Source: Tetragonia tetragonoides (Eukaryota; Streptophyta; Magnoliopsida; Caryophyllales; Aizoaceae). Taken from it: DNA of 64,000 nt. Under the pieces are notes generated by a model. The model ran no database searches, was not told the DNA's origin, and was given only the letters and a program-made list of their open reading frames with translations. The stretch lies in the NCBI GenBank assembly GCA_038025085.1, contig CM076147.1, forward strand, positions 27,133,001 to 27,197,000, read 5' to 3'. Below, in pieces: positions 1-11,035 of this stretch (position 1 is the first letter of the stretch; every line of letters begins with the position of its first letter). The position numbers were made by a program, and so were the translations under genes.

Positions 1-1671
1 TCTCCAACTTGAACACGATTCAATCCAGTGTAAGGTTTTAATGGAGAAATTATACCTTCTGATGGGGTCATGTGAGACGCCGCTGCGGAGTCGGCGTACC
101 AAGTGGGATCAGACATGTCACCAGTATGAAGTGCAGCGTAGGCAGGGGTAGAAGAGGACCCTGCATAACGGTCAGGACAATTGGCCCCTCCATGGCCAGG
201 AGAAAAACAAATTTGACAGACAATATGTGGGTTAGCAACATTGTTTCCCGAAGAAGATAAGTTATCTGCAGATAAAAAATTAGATGGAGTAGGGAGAAGA
301 CCAGGCAACGAACTAGAGGACAAAGAAACATTACCAACTGAGCCGTGGTTTGTGCCCTGGTTAGTGCGCTGTTCTTGACCACGTTGTTGGTTGCCAGTGC
401 CCTGGGTACCACGCCCGCCTCGGTTGTTGCAGCGGTTATTATTATGGCGATTACCCTGGTTAGAATTGTTAGACCGAGCACGCTGACCCTGCTGATTGGA
501 ATTGTGTTGCTTGGAATTGCCCCCGGATGACGAAGAGGCACCTCCCAAGCTTGAGACAACAGTGGAGGCGAGAGCTTGGTGAGTAAACTCCACTGCATCA
601 CTCGCATCCATACGCCTAAGAACAGTCTCATGAACCAGGAGATGCGTACCCAGATCATCAAAATTGATGGTATCCAGCATTTGAGAAATAGTGGTAATAA
701 AGGAATGATATGAACGATCAAGACCAAATATTGTATTTTCAACCAATTCATCATCAGAAGCAGGGGTATTAATAGATGCCAAACTATCCGCAATAACCTT
801 AACACGACGTAAATAAGAGTCCATGTCCTCAGTTTCACCCTTCTTCAAATTTGTTAAGGAACGTTTCAACTCAATTGATCTAACCCTACTAGCATTATTA
901 AAACGAGAAGCAAGATGAGACTAAATCTCAAACGAATGCGACAAACCATGGACATCAATCATTACATTACGAGATAAGGTTGCAAGTAACCAAGTACGAA
1001 TATGCTGATCAGTTTGAAACCAGGAAACATAATCGGGATTTTCATGAGTAATACCAAATTGGTCAAAAATCACCTGAGGAGGGGGAGGTAGCGTACCATC
1101 AACGAAACCAATAAGGCGTTGAGACGTCAATAGGGACCGGAACTGAGTGCTCCAGGTCAGAAAGTCTTCGACTTTGTCAAGACGAACAGTTACCAAATTG
1201 GTAACATTAGGAGCAAAGGGCCCATTAAAATAGGCAGCTCCACCGCCATATGAAGGACCCGAGGTGGACGGAACCATGTGAGGCGGTTGAAAACCATGGG
1301 CCAGAAAAGCGGAGTCCGAACCGGCAGAGGTGGCACGGTGATAGATTGGGCCAGAGCAGCCGATCGTGGAGCGTAGTACTACAGAGAAGGGACGGTCGGC
1401 TGGGGCTGTGGCCAGGGACGGCGACGGCGACGCCGAGAAGCCAATCGAAGGCGGTGGAGGAAACCTGAACCCCTGGGTGGCGGAATTGAGGACTATGACG
1501 AGGATGATGACAATGGAGCCAAAGAGAAAGGGATCGATTGGGTAATTGAGGAAACCGACATGGAGGACGACGGTGGAGGAGAGTGTTCCGATTGTTGGTG
1601 GTGGTTTGGGTTGAAGTTGTCGGTGAAGGCTCAATTGGGGAAGTAGACGGAGGAGGGGTCGACATAGTCAA
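1..1671 (-). pseudogene. Ty1/copia gag and start of pol, broken, running off the left edge
   Basis: Read on the minus strand. From about 1200 down to 924 the frame encodes a copia-type Gag N-terminal domain (residues such as KVEDFLTWSTQFRSLL). A TAG stop at 921-923 interrupts it where the family normally has Trp, and the same frame then continues to the window edge. That continuation contains a Gag core, an Asn/Gln/Gly-rich linker, one CCHC knuckle (CQICFSPGHGGANC, about 165-210) and the protease active-site region DSAAASHMT near 70-100. The start is uncertain: ATG at 1671 opens a Ser/Thr/Pro-rich frame typical of these Gags, but the core lies in the frame of ATG 1634, so a frameshift near the N-terminus is likely. 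With a stop and a probable frameshift, this copy is inactive. Integrase, RT and RNase H would lie beyond the left edge. Confidence 0.85.
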
Positions 1672-1763
1672 AGGAAAAAGAATTAAACTTTGGGGTTAGG
1701 GGTTTTGTTTGATTGTTTTTTTTTTTTTTTAATGAGAGAGAAAATAACAGGCTTAGGATCTCT

Positions 1764-1775
1764 GCTCTGATACCA
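1764..1775 (-). other. Primer binding site of the copia element
   Basis: The minus strand reads TGGTATCAGAGC, the plant initiator tRNA-Met complementary site. It lies two bases inside the LTR end and fixes the orientation: the element runs leftward. Confidence 0.85.
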
Positions 1776-1777
1776 TA

Positions 1778-1940
1778 TGAGAGTATAATGCAATTAATGG
1801 CTCAACCCAACTGGGAGCCCTGGCGTATCATATATATAGAGATAGTTTACAGACTCCAAACAGATCCAGTTTCCTAAAGGGATAAATATTTACATATTTA
1901 ATATATTCCTCTATGATTTTCAAGTGTTTGGGAGGTAACA
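1778..1940 (-). mobile_element. Short 5' LTR of the copia element
   Basis: A 163-bp block bounded by TG and CA, adjacent to the PBS. On the minus strand it begins TGTTACCTCCC and contains a CTCTATATATA TATA-like box. A short LTR is usual for several plant copia lineages. The matching 3' LTR is outside the window, so the TSD (candidate TTTTG at 1941-1945) cannot be checked. Confidence 0.6.
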
Positions 1941-2024
1941 TTTTGAGAAGTGCACCAAATTCCTTGCCATTACTTTGCCTATGGAAACCTCTAACATATT
2001 ATGTATATTTACTTTGTTATGCAG

Positions 2025-2094
2025 CTACTTTGAAAGCATGCCAGGTTCTCTTTCAGAAATCGTAGAGCAGCAGAGTGGAGGATGTCCCTGCTAA
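2025..2094 (+). CDS. Possible terminal exon of an unidentified host gene
   Basis: A pyrimidine-rich tract ending in TTATGCAG at 2024 precedes a short open stretch in phase 1. It encodes about 22 residues beginning YFESMPGSLSEI and ending SGGCPC before a TAA at 2092-2094. The terminal Cys-X-Cys resembles the double-geranylgeranylation signal of some Rab GTPases (RabH/Rab6 proteins end in GGCSC), but upstream exons are missing and I do not claim that identity. Downstream sequence looks like a 3' UTR. If real, the copia element sits in this gene's last intron in the opposite orientation. Confidence 0.35.
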
Positions 2095-3372
2095 ACTATA
2101 AGCAATTGTATATATATGTACTCTAGCTGCTGAATGTTGAGGCGAATATGAAGTTATGAGATTCTTTCTGTACAACGAGAGTTACTTTTGTGTTGTTAAT
2201 TTGTTGTTGTCTCAAGCATGGGAAAGTCTTTGGCCGCTAATCTAATTTTTTTTTTCTCCATTATGTGTGGACGATAGATGTAATATTCAAATTATAAGAC
2301 CCTACCCTTGACGAAAAGAAAGAAAGGAATGAAGGAATAATAATACTAGTTGTGCTAGTATATTGAGTGACAATATTTTATGGAGGAAACAATAACCCCA
2401 AAAACTACTTTTTTATTTAAGAATAGATATATGAGTGCCCTTTCTGTGTAAACTTTGTTTCTTTGTCAACTTTGTAAAGTAATAAATGTTATAAGGTTGT
2501 GTAAGTACATGAGACAATATACATTGTATTGTTTATTTATTTATTTAAAATTTCTTATATATTTCATTCATAAATTGTGTAAAAAGCTCGTAAACAATAC
2601 ATAGAAACACCTATATCAATCATTTATTCTTAGAATCATTTAACATAATCCACCCCCACCTTTTGAGAAATAATCATGTTCTCATAAGGCAATTGTTGTT
2701 ATTTTTTTTTTCATAACCAACCCCCATATTTATCTTCCTCTAAAATTAGTGCATGCAATATTCATTGATGATCACATGTATATAGTATATGTATATATAT
2801 ACATATGTGAAATTTCTTATGGAGTCCTTTTTTGTTTTGATAACTATAGAGTATAGATATATACACGATGATCATCTCCCTCGATTGAGCTATCATGTGG
2901 AAATATGTTATTTTATTCACTTAATTCTAGGCGTACCCAACCTCATCATGTTGCGTATGCCCTTACCCTTAATAATTGATACTTGATACCATAATAAGTC
3001 ATCATAGAGATAGGTATATTATTAATGGGATAATAGTATGTTTGAAAACAAAATGTTTGAAACCTCTCATTGAGTGGTAGCAACATGGTCAATCCGTCTA
3101 CAAAAGTATTATGTGTCTCACTGTAAGATTATTAACTCATACAATTTTTTGTATTCACAAAACAAAATATAATATAAGTGAAACTGTAAAAGTTATAACT
3201 AAAATTATTTGTGAGTGCATTTCAAAGAAGAAGAAAAGGTTGAAAAAGAGAAGATACATTTTATATGTTTTGAATGGCACGCAAATCTTCATTTCTTTCA
3301 TAATAAATGTAAGGCACCAGCCCCATTTGCCAAACATGCCAATCTCTACCTTCGCTACTGACGCATTACATC
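2095..3372. other. AT-rich sequence without a recognised gene
   Basis: Possible 3' UTR of the exon ending at 2094, then AT-rich DNA with short TA and TTTA runs. The short open frames here have no recognisable domain or composition bias. Confidence 0.6.
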
Positions 3373-4180
3373 TAGAGATGACGGCGCACTTTTTAAACGG
3401 CACGACACGAATACGGAGCAAATACGGGCACGAACATAGACACAAGTATGGGCACGAATGAGCGGGTTTAGGCCTGAGCCCGGGCCTAGATTTTCAATTG
3501 AAAACACGATCAAGCACGGTCAGGCACAGCACGACACGACATGACACGACACGACAAAAATTTAGATAATATATAAAAAAACCTAGGCACGGCACACACG
3601 GCACGAGCACGACAAGACATGACACAAGCACGAGTACGAGCACGGACACGACCTGGGTCTACCTTTTGGACGGTCAGCACGGCACGACACGGGCGCGAAG
3701 CACAACAACTAAAAGCACGACACGACACGTTATTTTTCCAAAGCACGAAGGCACCGCCCAGGAACGGCACGAAGCTATCTTTAAATTTACATTATATTAG
3801 GAAAAAAGAAGAAAAAAAAAAGAAAAAATTACTAAAGGGCGTAAGCAAGAAACCCAAAAAATCCAAAAACCCCTCATTCTCTCTCCTCTCTCCCTCTCCC
3901 TCTCCCTCTCCCTCTCCCTCTCCTTCAGAATTCACTGTTCAGACGCGACAACAACCTCGTTTCTCATCTCCGGCGGCGGCAGCGGCAGCGGCAGCGGCAC
4001 GCAGGCACTCAGTCTCAAGTCAGCCCTCAGGTGCTCGGCCAGCCCAGGTCGCGGCCTCGCGGAGTCGCGGTCGTTGGTCGCCTAGCTCCGAGTCTCCGGC
4101 GGTCGACCAGGTGGTTTCAGGAGATTTTGCCGGCGAATTTTAGGCGATTTCAATTGTTGCTAAGGTATTATTTTTATTTC
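3373..4180 (+). mobile_element. Probable 5' terminus of an Ac-type hAT element, without transposase
   Basis: Starts with TAGAGATGACG, close to Ac-like hAT terminal repeats. About 400 bp with many GCACGACACG-type subterminal motifs follow, in both G-rich and C-rich form. Next come a CTCTCC hexamer array (about 3880-3925), a GGCGGCAGC array and a splice-donor-like TAAGGTATT. This matches the long GC-rich leader of plant Ac-like elements. No transposase frame follows and I did not find the opposite inverted terminal repeat, so the element is truncated or deleted. The open frame across 3619-4143 is Ser-Pro and poly-Ala low complexity. Confidence 0.4.
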
Positions 4181-4689
4181 TTAAACCCTAACAAATGACT
4201 AAATCCCCAATTTCAAGTGTTAATGGTTGATTTTATAAAGTAGGGTTTAGATTAAAACTGAGTAAGTTTGTAAATTGATTAATTTAATGTTGTTACTCTG
4301 GATATGTTAGTTAATTTAAAATGTTGATTTAATTGATAATTGATGATAGAATTCTTGATTTGTTAGTTAATTAAGTTGTTGATTTAATTGAATTTTGAAT
4401 TCTGATTTTGTTTGTTAATTTTAAATGTTAATAGTTTATGTGAATTGCTACATAATTGTTGCTGAAAATTGCTATATTTTACTATAGTTGACAGATTTTA
4501 TAAATTTTGATTTAACCATTTAAGTAGTTATATATGCTTATGCTAATTGGGTTGAGAATTGAATTTGATTTGGGCATTATTTGGCTTATTGGTTATGATA
4601 TTTTGTTAGTTTGGCATGTTATAGTCAATTAGTCATTGAGAATTGTTTAACATTGTGGAATTGTTTGGAATGGTGGAAGTGTAAAAATA

Positions 4690-4803
4690 AAAATAAAAAA
4701 AATCAAGGTCGTGGGTATGGGTGAAATTGACACCCCTAATTTTGGAAAAAAAATTCCTGTTTTTCTTTGCACCCATATTCATTTTTTTTTGGGTCCGCCA
4801 CTG
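4690..4803 (-). mobile_element. One end of a hAT MITE (CAGTGGCGG family)
   Basis: Ends in GGGTCCGCCACTG; its complement, CAGTGGCGGACCC, is followed by AATATGGGTGC, as in the complete MITE at 8539-8733. I could not find the partner terminal repeat, so the left limit is approximate. Confidence 0.5.
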
Positions 4804-5174
4804 GTTGTTGCTCAAATTTTTGTGGATTTTTGCCAAAACTTCGGATTGGGCTTGATTGTTGCTCAATTTTATCGCCCATGTATGAAGCAACTGAAGAATG
4901 TAGGTTCAATTTGAACGATTTTGTGTTTAACCCTTTAATGAAAAGCAAAATAGCGAATTAATGTTCGTATGTCTCTATTCGTGGTTCTATAGATCTGCTT
5001 CTACTACTCTTTGCACTTTCTATGTGCAGTATAATGAGTATATTGATTTTGTGAAGAATAAGACACTGTTGATGTGGTTCATATGCATAGTTCTGTTGTC
5101 TTTTGTACACAATGGTTTTTTCTCGAATTGGTTATGGTGAGGTCGAAGTTTGAGAGTCCTTTTCGTTTTCCTGT
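4804..5174. other. AT-rich sequence without a recognised gene
   Basis: No coding pattern, RNA gene or terminal repeat recognised. The adjoining stretch 4181-4689 is equally AT-rich and featureless. Confidence 0.55.
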
Positions 5175-5444
5175 GTTGCTTGTATTTTTACTTGAATGCC
5201 TATTATCTGTCGTTTGAGATAATAGCGTAGTTAGTTAGAATGTAAGTAGCATTAACAATTTTTTTTTGTTTCTATAGCGTATTTAGTTAGAGTGTGGTAA
5301 TGGTGGATAAGTTGCTTGTATTTTTACTTGACTGCCTATTATCTGTCATTTGAGATAATAGCGTAGTTAGTTAGAATGTAAGTAGCATTAACATTTTCTT
5401 TGTTTCTATAGCGTATTTAGTTAGAGTGTGGTAATGGTGGATAA
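5175..5444. repeat. Tandem duplication of about 135 bp, two units
   Basis: The block beginning GTTGCTTGTATTTTTACTTG at 5175 repeats at 5311 with few substitutions and small indels in a T-run. Each unit contains TTTGAGATAATAGCGTAG and ends at GGTGGATAA. No coding potential seen. Confidence 0.9.
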
Positions 5445-6881
5445 GTTGTAAGTTTACTGGTATGTTGATGCAAAGGCAGATTTCTTTTGTGAGGAGTGTT
5501 AACATAATTTGACTTGGTTCTGGAGGGATGCTATTCAGATTTTCAGAAAATAGTATGCCAATCTGAACTGGTGGGGGCTTATGGAGGACATATTTGGAAT
5601 TTGAGTGTGTTACCTTTTTGGATTGGGGTTGCTTATTGAAAAGATTCAGTTGAGTCGATTTGCAATCTTATGTAAAAATTCTTTTGTCTCAATCTCTATT
5701 CTCAGCTTTTATTCTCTTCATTCCTCACTCTCTCTCCTCATTCTCTCGATTTCTAGGGTTTGTTCTCAATTTCTCTTCCTCCATAGCTAATATTCATGCT
5801 TTGTCCTTGGTTTTTGTGCTTCAGAGACGTTATCCCAGATCAAAATTACTACAAAATTGCTGAACCCAGGTACGTGCTTTTAATTCTTTGCATCCGAGTC
5901 GATTAGTTTCTTTTTTAAGCCTTAGATCTGGTTTGAAATTGATTAGTTCTTCTCTGAATTTTTGTTGGTTTTGTTGAATTGTTTGATGTGTGTTTGAAAT
6001 TGCGGAGATTATTGGATCTTTGAGGTGTTTGATATTTTGTAATGTAAGTGAAAACCCCACACAAGATTTTAGGAAGCGGGTCTTCTTTCCCCAATGTTAG
6101 GGTTGCAAGATTTGCTTTAACTTGTATGTTATATTTTATCCATCAAATGGTCTGCCTGTGAGAATTCACAGTAGAAAATGGTGTAACAATGAGTGCACAG
6201 TTTGCTCAAATTGATGATGTGTAGTGTATGAGAAAAAGGTCTGCTTCTAGCTGATGCAAAGATCACTTCTTATTTTCTTTAAAATAATTGGTGAAATGGG
6301 CAATATGGACTGCAGATAGAGGGAAGCTCCTTATATGGAAAATGCTGTCAACATATACAGTAGTCTGGATTACTTCTTTCTCTTCTAGTTGCTGCTTTCT
6401 GTAAGTTTCTGTTGCTGTAAAATGCTGCTGTTTTTTGTTGTATTTGTTGTTGTTGTTTTCTGTATCCTGCTGATGCTAGCTGTAATTGCTGCTGCTTTTT
6501 GCTGTAATTGCTGTTATGTTTTGTTGTATTTGCTGTTGCGGTTTTTTGTAAAATGATGCGACTGTTTGCTGTAATTTTGTTGCTGTTGTTTGCTATTACA
6601 TGTTGTTCCTCTTTGCTAGTGCTGCTTGCTGGTTGTAGCAGGTTGTCGTGTCTGTTTGTTGCTGATTACATTGGTGGCTGCTACTGGTGGCTTGATTGTT
6701 ATTAGGCTTGATTGCAGCAATTTTGTTGTTTTTTTTTTCTTTGTGCATTAATTGTTTATTTCCTAATCAAGATTAGGAAACTTGGGTTGTTACAAATTAA
6801 GTTGGAATTAAGTTGCAAATGTCAATGTAGTTAGATTTTACTTTGCATAATAGGAAAACTTCTAGATTATAAATTCTATTA
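5445..6881. other. Non-coding stretch with leader-like segment and TGCTG-rich low complexity
   Basis: Around 5700-5875 the sequence resembles a plant 5' leader exon: CTCTCT-rich, a TTTCTAGGGTTTG motif, and a good donor at ACCCAG/GTACGTG. No coding exon follows. About 6400-6700 is an imperfect TGCTGT/TTGTTG minisatellite, and the open frames there are products of it. Confidence 0.45.
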
Positions 6882-6960
6882 TGGTTCAGTGGTTTATTGT
6901 GGGAAGCGTGGAACACTGCTCTATTGCCAGCACTTGAGTTCGAACGTTGTTGGCCTCATT
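6882..6960 (+). repeat. tRNA-like SINE head (candidate)
   Basis: An A-box-like TGGTTCAGTGGT at 6882-6893 and a B-box-like GAGTTCGAACG at 6936-6946 are spaced as in tRNA-derived SINEs. No clear tail or TSD was found, so the full extent is unknown. Confidence 0.35.
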
Positions 6961-7097
6961 TTAGTTTAATTTTGAGTCTTACCATTTTTTCCATTACCCA
7001 GATCAAACTTAAGGCCCCTCTTTTATTTATGTTTTTCTTTCTTAGTCCCATCTCATATTGTTTCATAATGTTTTTTTCCCTTCATTATGCCATTTTC

Positions 7098-7818
7098 TTT
7101 TTTTTTTTTTTGATCTCAATGCCGCAATACGACACTAACTTTTATTCAATTAACTCAAAACTAATATCAACGCGTTGTTCACGCTACAAGGAATTCCAAA
7201 TACCATAAAACAACTAAAATATACTTTCGAATGAACAACATAGGACTCATGAGCAACCCAATTACCATCCCTACGAATATGACTCCACCTAATATTTTGA
7301 AAACAAGAACAATAATCTGATATGCCAAGATGAATATAACTCCCACCATCGCTGCTTGAAATCGGTGTCTTGATTATCTCTGTCGATATGTAAGTACCAA
7401 ATCCAACATCACTGCTAGAAATCAGCATCTTGATTGGCTCTGTCGATAACTGGCAATTAATCATCGACTGCCTGAACATAGCATAAATTACGCTATAAAT
7501 AAAGCGGGGCGCCAACGCGTTATCCCTACGATCGGAGGTAAGCACGAAACGTGCTGCAACTATTTGGAAGTGTAGATCCCCTTGACATAGCAGATCGAAC
7601 TTGTCTTCTCGATTCTTGAAACTTAACTCGATAAACAAAACTATATGAAAATCCGACAAACGCAGAGACCAATCAAATTCCAACGAACACGGAGATTCAA
7701 ACAATCTCCCACAAAAAGAGAGTTTATTAATAACCCTACCAAATATTAAACTACAAAAATAAATTGAAAGCAAAGAAAATATAATAATAGAGGGGCTAAC
7801 CATTGGCAAAAGCCCCAA
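7098..7818 (-). pseudogene. LINE 3' fragment with RNase H-like remnant and poly(A) tail
   Basis: On the minus strand a single open frame of 222 codons ends about 40 bp before a 14-base A-run (T-run at 7098-7111). Near its C-terminus it carries FQNIRWSHIRRDGNWVAHE, which matches the last strand and helix of the RVT_3-type RNase H domain of plant non-LTR retrotransposons, including the conserved R-x-GN-x-VAH motif. Reverse transcriptase and endonuclease are absent, so this is a 5'-truncated copy. The N-terminal half of the frame is not recognisable and may be eroded. Confidence 0.5.
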
Positions 7819-8538
7819 GAGGAGAAAGGGAGGCTAGGGTATTTTTTAGAGAGAGGGGAGAGAAAGGGTGTGTTTCTCATTATTTTCTTTTTATTTCTTA
7901 AACTCATCCTCATTTTGTTTCTTTTTTTTGTTCTAATCCTAATCCTAATCCTAATCCTAATCCTAATCCTAATCCCAACATCATTTTGTTTTCTACTAGT
8001 AAACATGTACATGCATTTTTTCCTTCCTTATCACAAGTTCTCAACCACCGTCCACCCTTTTTTTTTTTTTTCTTTTAAACTTCTTGTCTTTTTTCTTTCC
8101 ATAATTGGGCCTTATTTTGTCTCTTTTATTAAAATTTTCCTTTCTTAATCATAATTTCATTTTGTTTTTTTTTTCATTTTTCTTCCATCGAAAAAGATGT
8201 GTGTAGTCTAACTCGAACCCAGACATGAAATAAAATATGAGAAGTTTCTTTAAAAGCAAACTGAGTTGAACAAATGTCATTATTACCCCTTATCCTTATT
8301 TGGCCTTTTTTTTGGAGGGGAGAGCGAGGTGATGAAACAAATTATTACTCTGATACCTAATAGGGGCCCTTAATTTGGTTTCTTGTTAGGGCCTCTAAAA
8401 TGTCAGAACCGCCCTGTATATATGTATGTATGTCTATTAATTGTGCTTAGCTAGTCTCTGATCGGTTTGTTGCAGAGTGTCAAGTTGTTGTTGCGGAGCT
8501 AAGAGTTTTCAGCAACTCGATCATCACTTCCAAATTGC
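7819..8538. other. Pyrimidine-rich non-coding stretch with a short tandem repeat
   Basis: T-rich plus strand. Contains seven perfect CTAATC hexamers at 7933-7974. Near 8470-8538 there is an acceptor-like TTGTTGCAG followed by about 60 bases open in one frame up to the MITE; no product recognised. Confidence 0.5.
7933..7974. repeat. (CTAATC)7 microsatellite
   Basis: Seven exact copies of a 6-mer. The complementary unit can be written TTAGGA, one base from TTAGGG and different from the usual plant telomere unit TTTAGGG. Read through, it gives a meaningless Arg-Ile repeat. Confidence 0.95.
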
Positions 8539-8733
8539 CAGTGGCGGATCTAGAAAACTAATAATATGGGTGCCAAAACTGAATTATTAAATAATATGGG
8601 TACCGAAACTAAATTGTTAGGGTACTTTAGCAATAATTTTCAAAAAAAATCCAAAAATTAGGGTATTTTAGCAAAAATTCCCGAAAAAACTAGTTGACTG
8701 GGACCCCGAGGCCCCATACTGGATCCGCCCCTG
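8539..8733. mobile_element. hAT MITE with 8-bp target-site duplication
   Basis: A 195-bp element. Left terminus CAGTGGCGGATCTAG; the complement of the right terminus is CAGGGGCGGATCCAG, 13 of 15 matching. Flanks CAAATTGC (8531-8538) and CAAATTGG (8734-8741) form an 8-bp TSD with one mismatch, as expected for hAT. The AT-rich interior has no coding capacity. Termini are shared with the hAT at 30428-33510 and the partial end at 4803. Confidence 0.85.
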
Positions 8734-8741
8734 CAAATTGG

Positions 8742-9075
8742 TCGGTGAGCCGAATTGATGGTATTAAATATCGGCCGCGGCGTAATGGTTTTTGAGGTCG
8801 CCAATACGCGATATCCCGCTATGTAACGTTGGTTTTTATATGATCGATACTCAACCGATTCACGACTGATACGGCCGATACTGGCTGATATATGACCGAC
8901 ACGGCCGATACATGGCCAATACGGGAGATATAGTTGATAAAAAAATTTATGCCACGAGGGGGGCAACTGATACGCATCGCCGATATCAATCTATTTCCGC
9001 GACTTCTCGACTGTTTTCGCGATTGCGATCAAAACCGCGATTTCAAACTCTGGCCGAATCGCGAGGCGGCTTTTG
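8742..9075. repeat. GATACGGCC-rich degenerate repeat patch
   Basis: GC-rich against its surroundings, with many variants of CGATACGGCCGATA and TATCGGCCG scattered in both orientations, then GCGATTGCGATC-type motifs. It resembles subterminal repeat arrays of plant DNA transposons, but I could not define ends. No plausible protein. Confidence 0.45.
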
Positions 9076-9181
9076 ATGAGAGAAATATTGAGATAGACGT
9101 TAGTTTAGATGAGGGGTATTATCCTTTTTTTCTTTTTCTTTTTTTTTTTTTGCTTGAGTCTCTTCAATGCCTTCTATAATA

Positions 9182-9420
9182 CTCCTATACGCCCTCCACA
9201 CCACAAATGACTTTAGTTTGAATTTTTTGCGGTTTTCAAGACACTACTTTAACCACATATAATTCTTATAAAATAAATATAAAAATACTATTTGAAATGA
9301 ATCTAGAAAAAGTATATTTCAGTTGTACAACTTTATAGTTTTTCATTAATTTAATGGTCAAAGTTTGTTAACTTTGATTCCAAAAAGTCTAAATTAAAGT
9401 AATTTGTGATCCGAAGGGAG
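9182..9420. mobile_element. Stowaway-like MITE
   Basis: A 239-bp element flanked by TA on both sides (9180-9181, 9421-9422). Left end CTCCTATACGCCC followed by ACAAATGACTT; the complement of the right end is CTCCCTTCGGATCACAAATTACTTT. The CTCCC-type terminus and TA target fit Stowaway (Tc1/mariner). Confidence 0.6.
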
Positions 9421-10138
9421 TATATACTATGAAAAACTGGCGAAACATTACCGAAATAAATAGGCGATCGTTGTCCCCTCCTGCCACCCTGAATACGCCC
9501 CTAATTAGTTGGGCCTACAACCATCCGTTTAAATTTCTGGTTGAATTGATTTCAACACAAGAGTATGCAAATTTGGTTGCGATGTTGTCCGGATATTGGA
9601 AGATAGTTGAGTATGTAACGATGGATTTCCTTGCAATATATTAATGGCTCGCAATTGACTTTAACAAATAAAAATAAAAATGATCGTTATCTCAATACAG
9701 ATTCGAAGTTGATATTACTCCAATAGCGTATAGTGTAAGTTTTATGTGAGACCGGTCAACTCACACAATAATTGGGATCACTATTTAGAAATGCAGGGGT
9801 CATTTATTATGAGTAGTGAACTTTATTCCATTAAAAAGTGACATTTGTCTCACCAAAAGTTACAATAAGACCGTTTTAAACAAGTTTTTGCGTTGTGTAT
9901 AAGACAAGAATAACAATTAAATTGGTTCCACAGTCTGTGAGATGCATGTAGCTCGTACATTATTAAATGATAATGATAAGTACTCTAGTAATTATTAAGT
10001 TAAACACAAAATTTTTTATAAGACGGTTTTACCGTAATTTTAATTTCGATCATACGAAAATCACATTTTAATGAAAGTGACCCCTAAATTTTTATGTATT
10101 AATCCCATTTTTTTGTAATTAAATAGTCACACACAAAA

Positions 10139-10987
10139 TGTCATGCCAAGTATTTTCATGTTTGCTTTGCACGAGTTGCATGTTCCAGCATTGTATGTTG
10201 CATTGCTAATCGACTTAGATCACGACCGTATTACTCGCGTTGCATTGTCATAGTCCTAAAAGCATTTTATACCTTCGTATGGGTAAACTCGTTTTGTTCT
10301 GAGAAGTGATTACTTCATGTTTCAAGTTTCGGGACGAAACTTCTTTTAAGGATGGTAGAATGTGATATCCCAATATTTTTCATTATTATTATATCGATTT
10401 ATAATTCTATTACAAATAGTTTCGGAGATTTAAATCATATATATATTCAATGATTCGATTTACTCAATTAAAGCCATAATAATATTATTATTATGGGAAT
10501 TTCGTGATTTTTATATTTATCAAATTGGGGGATTTTATTCAATTGTTGTAAGTATGAATAAGGGTTATTCATATTGTTTTAATTAGCATTTAAATCAGAA
10601 AATTATTCCTAAACCTAGTAGGATTGACTTTGGTTGACTGCAGACCTATATAAACAAAAGGATGAGCAATTTCATTTTAGTTTCCAAAACTGAACCGAAA
10701 CCCTCACACACTCTCTCTCTCCTCTCATGGCACTCTCTCTCCACTCAACCGCCGGCCTCCCTCTCTCTCTCAGCCTGCTCAGCCACCGCCGGACCACCAG
10801 GGACAAGCCGCCGGTGAGCCCTATCTTTCTCTCTCTTCCTTTCTCTCTCTTCACTCTCTCTCTCCCTCGTGTTCGCTCTCTCTTTCGCTCCCCTGTTTCG
10901 CGGTCGCGCGACCACCGGGCCACCGCCGCGCCACCAGGCCGTCGCGTGGGTGGACCCCTCCCTTGCTCTCTCTCTTGCACGATTCTC

Positions 10988-11035
<48 letters not shown>

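Noticed and set aside
3619..4143. 174-codon frame on the plus strand
   Set aside because: Composed of CACGAC-derived, Ser-Pro hexamer and poly-Ala low complexity within a transposon leader; no domain.
7933..7974. Interstitial telomere tract
   Set aside because: The unit CTAATC is not the plant telomere repeat and is only seven copies; treated as a microsatellite.
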